DNA from: Epiperipatus broadwayi
Taxonomy: Eukaryota > Onychophora > Udeonychophora > Euonychophora > Peripatidae
Assembly (NCBI GenBank): GCA_028023455.1
Contig: JAQFVV010006827.1
Coordinates: 243,281-307,280 of the forward strand
Length of the DNA: 64,000 nt
Direction of reading: 5' to 3'
Shown: one piece after another, positions 49,301 through 63,310 of the stretch
How the letters are laid out: each line of letters opens with the position of its first letter
Position numbering within the stretch: position 1 is the stretch's first letter
Position numbers and translations under genes: made by a program
The notes under the pieces: model-generated
Told to the model about the DNA's origin: nothing
Databases searched by the model: none
What the model saw: only the letters and a program-made list of their open reading frames with translations

Positions 49301-49530
49301 ATTTCTCCATCTATAACGTCCAGCGTTTTAGATTACTTCAATATAGTACTTCTATTATATTACGATTTTAAATAATCATATTTATAATCTATTTGCCTTT
49401 TCAAATCGTCAATATTTAGTCTTTTAAGCACAAAGACTTAACAAGGCAAGTATTTATAAAACTTACTACTGTTTCTTATATCTTTACTTAAGATATTCTT
49501 TAATTCTATAATTTGTCAAAAATACTTTTT

Positions 49531-49716
49531 TTACAGAAGTATTTTTATTTCTTTAAAATATCTATTAATAACAGACAATAGTAATTTAACTTTAAAACTA
49601 TTTATAGTCCAAAATACTACTTTTCTCCATCTTATAGTTTTCTGTACTAATCCAGCGTCTGTTATTTTTCTAGCATAAAGTTTCTGATATATTTCTCCGA
49701 TACGTGATGTTTCCAT
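49531..49716 (-). other. Small ORF inside the LTR (copy 1)
   Basis: 61 codons starting METSRIGEIYQKLYA, then TDAGLVQKTIRWRKVVFWT. The copy at 57024-57209 differs by three residues. It lies about 200 nt downstream of the predicted start of transcription, in sense. Function unknown; identity between LTRs alone does not show selection. Confidence 0.35.
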
Positions 49717-49944
49717 GATTATTTGTACGTAAATTGAGTTTCGATATTGAGAAGACCAATAGGGAATTATTAAGTTTCTACTGCATACTTATCATTTTAA
49801 AAATTATAAAATTATATACAATAACACTCTTATGATTTTACAACTGATTTTTAAGAGCGTTTATAAATTTACTTGGCTATTTTCTTAATAGCACAATCGA
49901 CTTAGAAATTTCATTACAGAGAGAGCCCCCTCAACAATTGAATC

Positions 49945-49985
49945 CAGCTTTTATACTAGAAGAAACTCCTCATCTGATTGGTACG
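49945..49985 (-). promoter_or_regulatory. CCAAT and TATA promoter in the 3' LTR
   Basis: The minus strand reads ACCAATCAG, about 20 nt, TATAAAAGCTGG. The TATA box is at 49949-49955 and CCAAT at 49977-49981. The same arrangement recurs in the other LTR. Confidence 0.7.
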
Positions 49986-50861
49986 CTTAAACAATCAAAC
50001 TTTCTAGCTTATTTACATATTTATCAACTCACTATTAAAAATAAAATAATGACTTATTTAATATTTAATATTATTACATTTTTTAAAATAATCTTTATCG
50101 TTTATTTAAATCTATTAAACATTTTTTTAAAATATTCTTTCTCACTTGATTTAAATCTTAACTTTTATAAGATCATTTAAAATAAACTAAATCTTTTTAA
50201 ATACGTTATATTTTTAAAGTAATATTTTTAAAAATCAGATTTAATATTTTACATTAATATCTTTATTTTTATCTCGTGATAACTCACGTATTATTTATAA
50301 ATTTTACAACATGATTTTTTAAAATAGTTATGCAACTTTATTAGACAACTTCCACGCATGTGTGTATAACATCTGTTCTTTATAACACAAGAAACGCTTG
50401 TCTAAAAATAAACTAACAATTGCATTTTTTAAAATAAATATTTATTTAAATAAATAAGATATTATATCAGATTTTAAAATAATTATTTGATATGATTAAA
50501 ATCAAATATTAATCTCAATTTAAGTACTTATAATTTAAAATATTTTTATTCACTTTTAACATATATTTTAAATTAAATAAATATCTTTGTCTAATTTAAA
50601 CTTGTCTTTTAAATACTTTAGCTTCAAACATTTGTTATTAAACATATTAATGCAGTATTACATCATAATCATCATCATTTTAAATATCTTCTCAATACCA
50701 ACACAATTCACATACCAAATACTCATAGATTGCTTTAATTAAACTTATGGTAACATTACCACAAGCAAAGTCAACATCACATATTTAAAATACTTCTTAA
50801 ATTTAAAATTTTCTACTAGATTAGCACAAAACTTAAATGGTGACCCATACAAAAGGGCACA

Positions 50862-50877
50862 TATTCCCCTCCTTCGG
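50862..50877 (-). promoter_or_regulatory. Polypurine tract
   Basis: The minus strand reads GAAGGAGGGGAATA directly before the LTR start TGTGCCC. It is the expected plus-strand primer site. Confidence 0.8.
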
Positions 50878-51895
50878 ATAAAATTTTAAATTTAACATCC
50901 ATCTTTATTATCTTCAATCCATATTTATCAATTTTATCTTTCTTATCATCTAAACATCATAATAAATCATTCTATCACAAAGTTTTATAAAGCATTGAAA
51001 TATCATTTTAAATCTCACTAAGAAAACACTTTTAAATAAAACTACAATGACTTTCTTTTACTTTATGGATTAAGTTTCACTTCTCTTTCCTTATCTTTTA
51101 ATTAGGTTACCTTCATTTCTCTAATATTTCTACAAATATCAAGTATTTAAATTCTTTTAAATACACCTTTACATAAGCTACTAAAAATACATATTATTAT
51201 AGTTAATACTATATTTTAAACTACTCTATGTATTTTATTTATAACTTATTGCTAATTTCATTAGCAATCTTATAGATTATCATTTAACAAATCTACATAT
51301 TTCTCTTTTAAAGAGATTAACCTGATCCCTTAGGATTAATCAATTTTATGATCATTACCATATTATACATTAATCCTCCATAAGATCCACTTATAAGTAC
51401 TTTAAACATATGAGTTTTATACTCTCTAACCTTATTGTTTAGCTTTTTGCTTTAAAATATCTATTGTAATAGCTAATTCCACTTTTATTTAGTCATTCTG
51501 ACAAAACTTATTTCTTTTTAAACTGTCATTTACATATTTTGTAAATTTCTTCAACTAAAACTTTATTTATTCTGCTAATTTATCACATAATAAATTATTT
51601 CCTTATGTGAATAAAGCAAGTATTTAAACATTACATTAAAATATTTATTCACAACATTTTTACAATTGTAACTCACACATCAGAAGGAAAGGGAATTAAA
51701 TTCCTTGCATTATACGTCATTTTTTTTTCCTCTGGTGTGGTTAACATAAAGGCATTTTCCCTTACTTTGAAGGTTGCAAACATAGAAATATCTTATGTTT
51801 GTTTTACAAAGCCCAAAAAAAAAAAAATAATAATATAATGTCATATTACATTATCAAACACACATATCTTCTTTAAGAATTACCTGTCTTAATTA
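50878..51895. other. Non-coding 3' part of the LTR-element interior
   Basis: No open frame and no pol motif. This is where protease, RT and integrase would lie in a complete element. Confidence 0.55.
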
Positions 51896-53011
51896 TTATA
51901 TATCTTCTTCTTTAAATCTAAACTTTAATTCTCTTTCTCCTTTCTTAAATCTCACCTTAACTTTTCCTATCTTCTTTCCTTTACTAAGATTATTCTCAAG
52001 AAAATCTGTCATAAATTTCTCATGCTTTGGATATTTAAGTCTTATTTTTATCTTGCTTAAATCTTTATTCCAATTAAGTTTTCCATTTATAACTTCATTA
52101 TTAGGTATTAAGTTCCTAATTCCTTCAAATAATATTTCTTTAAAAATATCAGCTTGTACATGAATATTTTTATCATTAATAATACATTTAGATATCACTT
52201 CTTGCAGTTTATTCTTAAATTTATTACTACTGATATCTATAATTTTAAATAATTCATGCTCCAACAACTCTAAATACTTTTGCTTTGAAGATTTTGACTT
52301 TATCTTCGTAAATCTCCCAAATCTTTTATCATCAACATAATATTTCTTTAAATTATTAATTTGGTCCATAGTTCTTTCTCCAGTTAACTTCTCATAGGAT
52401 TTACACATTCCTATCATTTCTTTAGTTAATGTAAAATACGCTTTGGGATTTTCCAGTATTTTTTCATATAATTCATTCCTACTATTAATTATTTTAATAG
52501 ATTTTATAGGAATCTCTTTTCCATTCTGAACTACATCTTCTTTAATACTTCTAACTTCTTCACTAATATGATTTATATCATTTTTTACTTCATAAATTTC
52601 ATCTTTTATGTTTAAATTATTACTCTCTATTTTCTGATCTAATTCACTATTTTTTACTTGCCATTTGCTATTAGATTCTTCTATTTGCTCTTTCACACCT
52701 TTAATTATGTTTTCTGACAATTCTCTAAATTTTCTGTTTAAAAATTCTTCTTTTTTATCATCACTTCTTATTATGTCTAACCTTATAGATTCAAGTACTT
52801 CCCCCTGTTTACTCAATCTTCTATCTAGATTATCCATTCTATTTATTATTACTTCTCCACAATTCTTTAAAACTTCTCTAATAGAATTATTCTCCTCTTT
52901 CATTTCTACTTTAAAAGAATCAATACTTTTTTTAAAAGACCTACCATTCTCTTTCATTTCTTCTTTTAAAGAATCTAATTTAATATTATTTTTATTACTC
53001 TCTTCTTTCAT
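51896..53011 (-). CDS. Gag-like coiled-coil protein, 371 aa
   Basis: Residues 1-160 are charged and heptad-like, with repeated blocks (KEEMKENGRSFKKSIDSFK, MKEENNSIREVLKN, NLDRRLSKQGEVLESI), and predict a long coiled coil. Residues 170-371 look globular and basic, with KAYFTLTKEMIGMCKSYEKL, DDKRFGRFTKIKSKSSKQKY and a very basic tail, GKVKVRFKKGERELKFRFK. There is no zinc knuckle and no known Gag domain that I recognise. Its place behind the LTR and primer site suggests a structural or RNA-binding role for particles (inference). It is the only long intact ORF of the element. Upstream frames overlap its start by ATGA. Confidence 0.7.
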   Translation of the reverse strand: MKEESNKNNIKLDSLKEEMKENGRSFKKSIDSFKVEMKEENNSIREVLKNCGEVIINRMDNLDRRLSKQGEVLESIRLDIIRSDDKKEEFLNRKFRELSENIIKGVKEQIEESNSKWQVKNSELDQKIESNNLNIKDEIYEVKNDINHISEEVRSIKEDVVQNGKEIPIKSIKIINSRNELYEKILENPKAYFTLTKEMIGMCKSYEKLTGERTMDQINNLKKYYVDDKRFGRFTKIKSKSSKQKYLELLEHELFKIIDISSNKFKNKLQEVISKCIINDKNIHVQADIFKEILFEGIRNLIPNNEVINGKLNWNKDLSKIKIRLKYPKHEKFMTDFLENNLSKGKKIGKVKVRFKKGERELKFRFKEEDI

Positions 53012-53138
53012 ATTTCTTCTTTAAAAGAATTTTCAATATCTTCTCTTAAAGACTTACCATTCTCTTCTTCCATATTTTCTTTTATTGAACTCATAATCTT
53101 TGCATCATTATTTTAAAATATTTCATAATGTCAGACAT
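53008..53138 (-). other. Two short frames joined by ATGA overlaps upstream of the 371-codon ORF
   Basis: MSDIMKYFKIMMQRL (53138-53091) stops in the ATGA that starts MSSIKENMEEENGKSLRED (53094-53008), which in turn stops in the ATGA that starts the 371-codon ORF. The second short frame resembles the heptad blocks of the large ORF, so an indel in one ancestral Gag is the simplest reading; stop-restart translation is the alternative. Confidence 0.5.
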
Positions 53139-53145
53139 TGAAAAG

Positions 53146-53361
53146 TTATCTACATCTTTTCTTAGCTTTCACTACTTCTTTTTCTACAGTTTTAAAAATT
53201 ATCTCTTCTTCCTCCTCTATTTCACTATCCATATTTTGAGTATTTTCTAATACTATTTCTGAATTTGCTGATTTTTCTATTTCTCTGCTCTCCACACAAC
53301 TATTATCTTCTACAACAAAATTTGACATTTCAACTTCTAACTCCTTATCCCAATTATCCAT
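53146..53361 (-). CDS. Small acidic ORF, 71 aa
   Basis: It starts MDNWDKELEVEMSNFVVE, contains SEIEEEEEIIF, and ends in the basic KAKKRCR. It is the first frame after the primer site in the element's sense. It may be the N-terminal part of the Gag-like protein, now separated by frameshift, or an independent small ORF. No family recognised. Confidence 0.5.
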   Translation of the reverse strand: MDNWDKELEVEMSNFVVEDNSCVESREIEKSANSEIVLENTQNMDSEIEEEEEIIFKTVEKEVVKAKKRCR

Positions 53362-53937
53362 TTTTATACTTTTTTAAAATTCAATCCTAACAATATGCAG
53401 TACTTATTATTTTATATTTTTTTAGAATACAATTCCCCATCAACCTTCCCATCTCCACTCAACTCACTTTTACAACTAATCATATAATAGTATCCTCAAA
53501 AACTCTACATTACTTACTATTAAATAATTATATAAATTTCAATAACAAAATTGTGTCATATCATTTATTTTTACACCTATGACCCACAGACAATTTGCAC
53601 ATAATATATAATATTAAATATCCATTTAAAATATTTCAAGAATTGATATGGTCACATTATAATATAATTATTTGCCACATTTCTATAATTTATTGTTTTA
53701 TTAACTTAAAATCAACATAGTATTTAACTTCAAAGAATAATCATATTACAGATACCACATGAAAATATAATACTCTACTAATAAAATTTTTATTTTAATT
53801 TTATTTTAATTTTATAATCAACATCTAATCAATTATAAATATTATTATAAAATACTAACTATACTTATCACTTTATTCTCTTAACATATACTAATCCTAA
53901 AATTATATATCTTAATCCTTAATTAAATATTTAGCCT

Positions 53938-54143
53938 AAAACGTTGTGGCCAAAAACTTTCTTGACCATCTATCGGGCTGATAAAATTGTAACTTTAACA
54001 TATCAAACCGATAACGTTTGAACATCTAAATCCTACTTAAACATATCATGCCAATAACGTTGAGCGCCAAAATCTTCCTTTTCCAACCATCGGGTTGATA
54101 ACCAATAGCCGACCACGTTGCGCGCCAAAATCTTCCTACCCTT
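53938..54143 (-). repeat. Degenerate tandem units around the primer site
   Basis: The plus strand carries three related units: ACGTTGTGGCCAAAAACTTT, then ACGTTGAGCGCCAAAATCTT, then ACGTTGCGCGCCAAAATCTT. The first two are followed within about 15 nt by ACCATC(T)ATCGGG(C/T)TGATAA-like sequence. So the primer-site region seems to have been duplicated in the leader. Confidence 0.7.
54110..54127 (-). promoter_or_regulatory. Primer binding site, tRNA-Lys-like
   Basis: The minus strand reads TGGCGCGCAACGTGGTC, against TGGCGCCCAACGTGGGGC expected for a tRNA-Lys primer. It lies 16 nt inside the 5' LTR. It fixes minus orientation. Confidence 0.78.
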
Positions 54144-57023
54144 TGTACCCTTACTTCTTGATATATAAAATAGTTTAAAATACAACTAGCTCAGTTACCT
54201 TATTATGTTTAATTAAAATTTGCATATCTATCTTTAATATACTTTTATATTATCATATCTTAATTAAATAATTATATATTAAAATTATGAGACTGTGAAG
54301 TAAAGTTACAAAGTAATAAGCAGATTTACACTGAGTCAATATCTCCCAAGATACTGTCTCAATGGCATAAGAATACTACCACTACCTTATCATCTTACCA
54401 CTACATCTATAGCATTCTTATGACTTTTAAATGAAATAAATTATCTTTAATAATACTAAAATAATTCCTAACTTTTAACTTAAAATATAATTAAATAATC
54501 TCAGGTTCTTCTAAGTTTTAAAATAACAATAAATCATGTAAATAAGTGTGATGTGGGATTTTATATCAAACTTAAATACACCTAACTTATTTTAATAATA
54601 ATAATAAATAATACTAATCTTAGAGTGTAATTTAATCTCATCTATTTCTATTATATAATCAATCATTAAATGAATAAACAATCATATGTATATCTTTTAT
54701 TTCATATGGTATCTTCATTTTAAAATAGATCAAAATCTTATAATTAATAATCTATGGCAATAAACAATATTGTATTCTTATAATGTGTATTATAATCATC
54801 TTATGACCATTGTAATATTTATGTTCATGTCAATTAATTCTTATAAAATAATGTTAAGCAAATATGGTATTCAATTCTAAGTAATAATAACAAATTCATT
54901 TTGTGCAAATATTATGTTTATTTCAAATCATCTGATGTCAAATGCTGTGGTGAAAAATAATGAAACTCGACACACTTTTAAAACAAATTAACAAATTTAT
55001 TTACAATAACTTCAAATAAAAATTTATTTACACTATTTACAGTTTTATAATTTAAGAAAATAAATAAAAATAAATAAAAATAGAAATACAAATATAAGAG
55101 GCTTACACTGTTATTAACTTATGTACTTAATAAGCAATTACACATTCCTTCAAATGCTATATTAATATTATTACAGTGTGTTTTTCTTAAAACTTAGATT
55201 TGAAAAATAAATAGTAGTAATCTTTAATTATTACAAATAATAATACATGTCAAGATTATCTATGTAGCATGTGTAAACAATAAAGCTTTACTAATTAAAT
55301 AGCTACATTAATTAAGTATTACCATTTATAATATATTATCATGTATTCACTTTGTTATTAGCATTGCCTAATAGCTTTATATAAAATTAATATGTCTTTG
55401 TAATGTAAAACAAATAATTGACTATAATTATATTTCACTTAATGTAATTCCTGTTATACGTTTTATCAAATATGCATTACATATCTTTATTGTTCAAATA
55501 TTATTATTTAAACTATTTATCAATTCTAAATTCATAAAGCATTACCTTAGATAAATTCTATGATTCTTTTTTATGTAAAAATCACTACTTTACTTTATGT
55601 GTTATTTTAATCCTTTCTAATAATTTCTATCTATAAAATATATTCTAAACTTATCTAAAAATTTCCGGAAAACAAAACATCAACTTTAAATAAAATATTC
55701 ATCATCCAAATTACCTATACTACATCGTCTATACTTAGTAAACTTTTCAATCAAAATATAGGCTTCTACCCATAACGTAACTTAACTTATTCAATAAACA
55801 AAATACACAAAAATATAGACTTTTAAAATCCTTTTCTAAATTGCAAAAATAAAATAATTACTTAGATAAATAATAAACATCATTCTAATACTAAACATAA
55901 ATAAAATATCAAAATTATTTATGAAAGAATCATATAATTATTTCTAAGCTTCTTACGCAATGTTGTATCATGTTGATATTATAGATTAAAACTTATGCAT
56001 ATTTTAATAAAGTTCGTTGCCAATATAATGTATGTGTTTTCATAAAATATCTATCCATTCATTCTACAACAACATAATATTCAGTTGATCTAAAGAAAAA
56101 CATATTAAATTCATTAAAAATCATTATACAATATTTTTACCATAACAATAATAATGTCCATTCTGCTATCCAGCATTCTTCGGAATTTGCAGCTTCATAA
56201 AATAAAAATCATTCACATTTTCACTCATAAACATTCATTAGAATATTCCGTGTTATATTAATTATAAAAATAAATTTATGTAATTAATTATTATATTATT
56301 TTTAAGTTACTATTTAATAAATGTACCTAACCTACTTTTTAATAGTTTAATAATATTTTAAATTTTATGTTAAATAAATAAAATAAAAAATTATATTACA
56401 TATTCCAGCGACGACTTTTGTTCTACCATAAAAGTTCTAACAAACATCCTACGTATAAAGTCAATAAAACACTATTTCCTGTTCCGTTGTATCACGTGTT
56501 TCTTGAAAGTTTATAATAAAAATGATAACGTTCTTTTTTTAAAAAATAAAAATAAGTTCCCCACAAGAAAACAAAATAAAATTAAAAAAAAAAATAGTTT
56601 ATAAGTTCTTTCTGGATCCAGTTCTTCATAAAATATTATTTTTAAAGTTATTATTTTTAAACTAATTTATAGTTTATATATTATTTTCATTAAATTACTT
56701 TAATCAACTTGGCTTGCTTGGTTTAGTTTGACTTGATTTGGACATCCATGTATTACTTGCGCATTTATAATTAACATATTCAGGTAAGAATTAATTTCTC
56801 CATCTATAACGTCCAGCGTTTTAGATTACTTCAATATAGTACTTCTATTATATTACGATTTTAAATAATCATATTTATAATCTATTTGCCTTTTCAAATC
56901 GTCAATATTTAGTCTTTTAAGCACAAAGACTTAACAAGGCAAGTATTTATAAAACTTACTACTGTTTCTTATATCTTTACTTAAGATATTCTTTAATTCT
57001 ATAATTTGTCAAAAATACTTTTT

Positions 57024-57209
57024 TTACAGAAGTATTTTTATTTCTTTAAAATATCTATTAATAACAGACAATAGTAATTTAACTTTAAAACTATTTATAG
57101 TCCAAAATACTACTTTTCTCCATCTTATAGTTTTCTGTACTAATCCAGCGTCTGTTATTTCTATAGCATAAAGTTTCTGATATATTTCTCCGATACGTGA
57201 TGTTACCAT
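57024..57209 (-). other. Small ORF inside the LTR (copy 2)
   Basis: 61 codons, MVTSRIGEIYQKLYAIEITD, then the same sequence as at 49531-49716. The frame is open upstream of the ATG for about 20 more codons. Unknown function. Confidence 0.35.
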
Positions 57210-57436
57210 GATTATTTGTACGTAAATTGAGTTTCGATATTGAGAAGACGGATAGGGAATATTAAAATTACTACTGCATACTTATCATTTAAAAATTATA
57301 AAATTATATACAACAACACTCTTATGATTTTACAACTGATTTTTAAGAGCGTTTATAAATTTACTTGGCTATTTTCTTAATAGCACAATCGACTTAGAAA
57401 TTTCATTACAGAGAGAGCCCCCTCAACAATTGAATC

Positions 57437-57477
57437 CAGCTTTTATACTGGCAGAAACTCCTCGTCTGATTGGTACG
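57437..57477 (-). promoter_or_regulatory. CCAAT and TATA promoter in the 5' LTR
   Basis: TATAAAAG is at 57441-57447 (reversed) and CCAAT at 57469-57473. Transcription should start about 25-30 nt downstream, near 57415, in the AATTGTTGAGGGGGC stretch. It is the likely promoter of the element. Confidence 0.72.
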
Positions 57478-58354
57478 CTTAAACAATCAAACTTTCTAGC
57501 CTATTTACATATTTATCAACACACTATTAAAATAAAATAATGACTTATTTAATATTTAATATTATCACATTTTAAAATAATCTCTATCGTTTATTTAAAT
57601 CTATTAAATACTTTTTTAAAATATTCTTTCTTACTTGATTTAAATTTTAACTTTTATAAGATCACTTTAAAATAAATTAAGTCTTTTGATACGTAATATT
57701 TTTAAAACAATATTTTTTAAAAATCAGATTTAATATTTTACATTAATATCTTTATTTTTATCTCGTGATAATTCACGTATTATTTATAAATTTTATAACA
57801 TGATTTTTTAAAATAGTTATGCAACTTTATTAGACAACTTCCACGCATGTGTGTATAACATCTGTTCTTTATAACACAAGAACGCTTGCTGTCGTCTAAA
57901 AATAAACTAACAATTGCATTTTTAAAATAAATATTTATTTTTAAAATAAATAAGATATTATATCAGATTTTAAAATAATTATTTGATATGATTAAAATCA
58001 AATATTAATCTCAATTTAAGTACTTATAATTTAAAATATTTTTATTCACTTTTAACATATATTTTAAATTAAATAAATATCTTTGTCTAATTTAAACTTG
58101 TCTTTTAAATACTTTAGCTTCAAACATTTGTTATTAAACATATTAATGCAGTATTACATCATAATCATCATCATTTTAAATATCTTCCCAATACCAACAC
58201 AATTCACACACCAAATACTCATAGATTGCTTTAATTAAACTTATGGTAACATTACCACAAGCAAAGTCAACATCACACATTTAAAATACTTCTTAAATTT
58301 AAAATTTTCTACTAGATTAGCACAAAACTTAAATGGTGACCCATACAAAAGGGC

Positions 58355-61083
<2,729 letters not shown>

Positions 61084-62101
61084 ATATATATATATATATC
61101 ATTAATTTGTCTTCAGATACATTATATATTGTTGAAGAAGTTGGTCAGATATTGTTGTTAAATTATGGTTTAGAGAATACTCTAGCAGACTCACTTAAAT
61201 GGTAGTTTATGGAGTAATTTTTTTTTGCAATTGATCAATGTGTTAATGGAACTATCTACTAAGTATAATTATGTTAAATATTCAGATATACATACAAAAT
61301 AATCATTTTTATCAAACCTGTTTCATCATATTTAGACACAAGTTGCCATTATTTATTAGTTATTCACAACAGGTATGATAACTCATGTAATTATTATATT
61401 ATTCTTTTATTATAAGTGTAAATCCACATTTCCTAAAATTTTATAACAAATGCCAAAGGCAAAAATAATGTCTCAGACCCCATAATTTTTGTTAATGAAG
61501 AAACAGTCAGAAACACAAGCTATATTAATAGTCTTTTCACTTGTAATCTAAAACTTCAACATTAGAGCAGGGATATTTATTTTGAAAATAGCTTTGCATT
61601 GTGACATCTAAATAAATCTTAATCTAATATGCAATAATGATATTTTTGTATGCTTGGTTGAAGAGGCAATTTTCACAATAACATTATATTATATAATAAC
61701 AATGAAAAATTATATATGGTCTAATAAAATTAGTATACTACAAAAAGAAATAAAAATGAAAAAATATATAGTAATTATAAAATAAACAATTAAGAATTTA
61801 AACATATTAAAATTTATTTATTCACTATATGTAAGTTTGAAAGTAGGATTTATTTTTTTTATATTAATTTTAAATTATTTTGCATAAAACTTTGAATAAA
61901 ATTATATATAAGATTATTTACTGATACTTTTTAGTAAACATGTTTTTTAATTGAAATTATAAAATTCATTCCTTTATTTAAATTTAATTCCAAGTAGAAA
62001 ACATCAAGTTAGGGAGACTTTTCTAATAAAAAAATATTAGATTGTGAAATAATTTATTTTCAATTATTTATTAATAAGATAAAAAAAGCAATATATATTT
62101 T

Positions 62102-62103
<2 letters not shown>
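61084..62103. other. AT-rich spacer, nothing recognised
   Basis: (TA)n at 61084-61098 borders the LTR. Nothing else seen. Confidence 0.55.

Positions 62104-62172
<69 letters not shown>
62104..62172. repeat. (AT)n microsatellite
   Basis: About 70 bp of AT, upstream of the PLE palindrome. Confidence 0.97.
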
Positions 62173-62177
<5 letters not shown>

Positions 62178-62270
62178 AATCAATGTTTTACTGTATTAAT
62201 TATTGTACTGTTTTTAATAATTATATATATGTCATATTATTATCACTATTTGTGGGATATTCCATGTAGT

Positions 62271-62334
62271 GAAAAAGCTAAATGCTGATGTTTCAGTACA
62301 ATATCAAGTACCTTCCTCAGAGCGTCCTCTTTCT
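62271..62334 (-). ncRNA. Type I hammerhead at the PLE 3' end (left arm)
   Basis: CUGAGGA (62314-62320 reversed), a GUAC/GUAC stem II and GAAA are intact. Stem III has a C-A mismatch (GAAACAUC), so it is probably weaker than the right-arm copy. Confidence 0.75.
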
Positions 62335-62757
62335 CAAATCATAAGAATGCACGCGAGATTTAAAACCGTTTTTATCATTTTCTTTCTCCTCATATTTAAA
62401 TTCTATTGGTTGAGAAGTTTTAAAATTTATTTTCTCTTCCAATAGCTTCTCCCAAATGTTGTTAATCTTCTTTAATTCACACCTTTCATTTATGCTCTTG
62501 GGCCTTTTAAAAATCTCTATAGCTTCTCTTAGCAATCTCTGGTCATATTGTTCAATTTTTGCTAAAATATTTGTTTTTTCAAAATTGATATCATGATTTG
62601 TTAATTTTATATGAGAATAAATAGCTGATGAATTGGATTTTTCTCTCACTGCCAGAATGTGTTCTTCCTTTCTAATATTTATTCTACAATAAGTCTGTCC
62701 TATATATGTATGTGGACAGACCCTACATGGAATTTCATATACACCATGACACTCCAA
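62317..62757 (-). CDS. PLE GIY-YIG endonuclease C-terminal domain (left arm)
   Basis: 146 codons: MECHGVYEIPCRVCPHTYIG carries the GVY and YIG blocks and the Cys pair, and NIRKEEHILAVREKSNSSAI carries the Arg and His of the nuclease helix. SHIKLTNHDINFEKTNILAK and RLLREAIEIFKRPKSINER follow. The tail ends SYDLRKRTL. In PLEs this domain is fused behind the reverse transcriptase and nicks target DNA; here the RT is missing, so the fragment is not autonomous. The frame has stayed open, which suggests recent insertion. Its stop overlaps the hammerhead. Confidence 0.88.
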   Translation of the reverse strand: MECHGVYEIPCRVCPHTYIGQTYCRINIRKEEHILAVREKSNSSAIYSHIKLTNHDINFEKTNILAKIEQYDQRLLREAIEIFKRPKSINERCELKKINNIWEKLLEEKINFKTSQPIEFKYEEKENDKNGFKSRVHSYDLRKRTL

Positions 62758-62782
62758 AGCACTTCTTAAAGATAAAATTGTT

Positions 62783-63049
62783 TTGGAGTGTCATGGTGTA
62801 TATGAAATTCCATGTAGGGTCTGTCCACATACATATATAGGACAGACTAATCATAGAATAAATATTAGAAAGGAAGAACACATTCTGGCAGTGAGAGAAA
62901 AATCCAATTCATCAGCTATTTATTCTCATATAAAATTAACAAATCATGATATCAATTTTGAAAAAACAAATATTTTAGCAAAAATTGAACAATATGACCA
63001 GAGATTGCTAAGAGAAGCTATAGAGATTTTTAAAAGGACAAGAGCATAA
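62783..63049 (+). pseudogene. PLE GIY-YIG endonuclease C-terminal domain (right arm, frameshifted)
   Basis: 88 codons, matching the left arm through REAIEIFKR with TNHRINIRKEEH in place of TYCRINIRKEEH. A small deletion near 63040 (GACAAGAGC against GGCCCAAGAGC) shifts the frame, and the rest of the homology continues out of frame to 63220. The catalytic part is intact. Confidence 0.85.
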
Positions 63050-63204
63050 ATGAAAGGTGTGAATTAAAGAAGATTAACAACATTTGGAAGAAGCTATTGG
63101 AAGAGAAAATAAATTTCAAAACTTCTCAACCAATAGAATTTAAATATGATTAGAAAGAAAACGATAAAAACGGTTTTAAATCTCACATGCATTCTTATGA
63201 TTTG

Positions 63205-63270
63205 AGAAAGAGGACGCTCTGAGGAAGGTACTTGATATTGTACTGAAACGTCAGCATTTAGCTTTTTTAC
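63205..63270 (+). ncRNA. Type I hammerhead at the PLE 3' end (right arm)
   Basis: CTGAGGA is at 63219-63225 and GAAA at 63245-63248, with a GUC site (cut after C63252). Stem I is GCU/AGC plus an outer AAAG/CUUU with an internal loop. Stem II is A-G-(G)-UAC/GUA-C-U with loop UUGAUAUU, and stem III is only AC/GU. The core fits the CUGANGA...GAAA consensus completely. Such minimal-stem-III HHRs at the 3' end of PLEs are known and are thought to act as dimers. Confidence 0.82.
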
Positions 63271-63310
63271 TACACGGAATATCCCGCAAATAGTAATAAT
63301 AATATGACAT

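Larger units (their letters stand above)
46649..50861 (-). repeat. 3' LTR (element sense) of the 11.7-kb element
   Basis: It matches 54144-58357 along its whole length, including promoter elements and the small frame at 49531-49716. It is bounded by (AT)n on its outer side and the polypurine tract on its inner side. Confidence 0.92.
62230..63310. mobile_element. PLE 3' ends joined as a palindrome
   Basis: The arms are about 62230-62759 and 62781-63310, separated by about 21 nt. They are inverted copies of the last 530 bp of a PLE: GIY-YIG endonuclease, then hammerhead, then the terminal TAGTAATAATAATATGACAT. Both copies are 5'-truncated at the same point, just before the endonuclease. The arms differ by scattered substitutions and a small deletion, so they are not one sequence read twice. 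(AT)n tracts lie at both sides. Confidence 0.9.
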
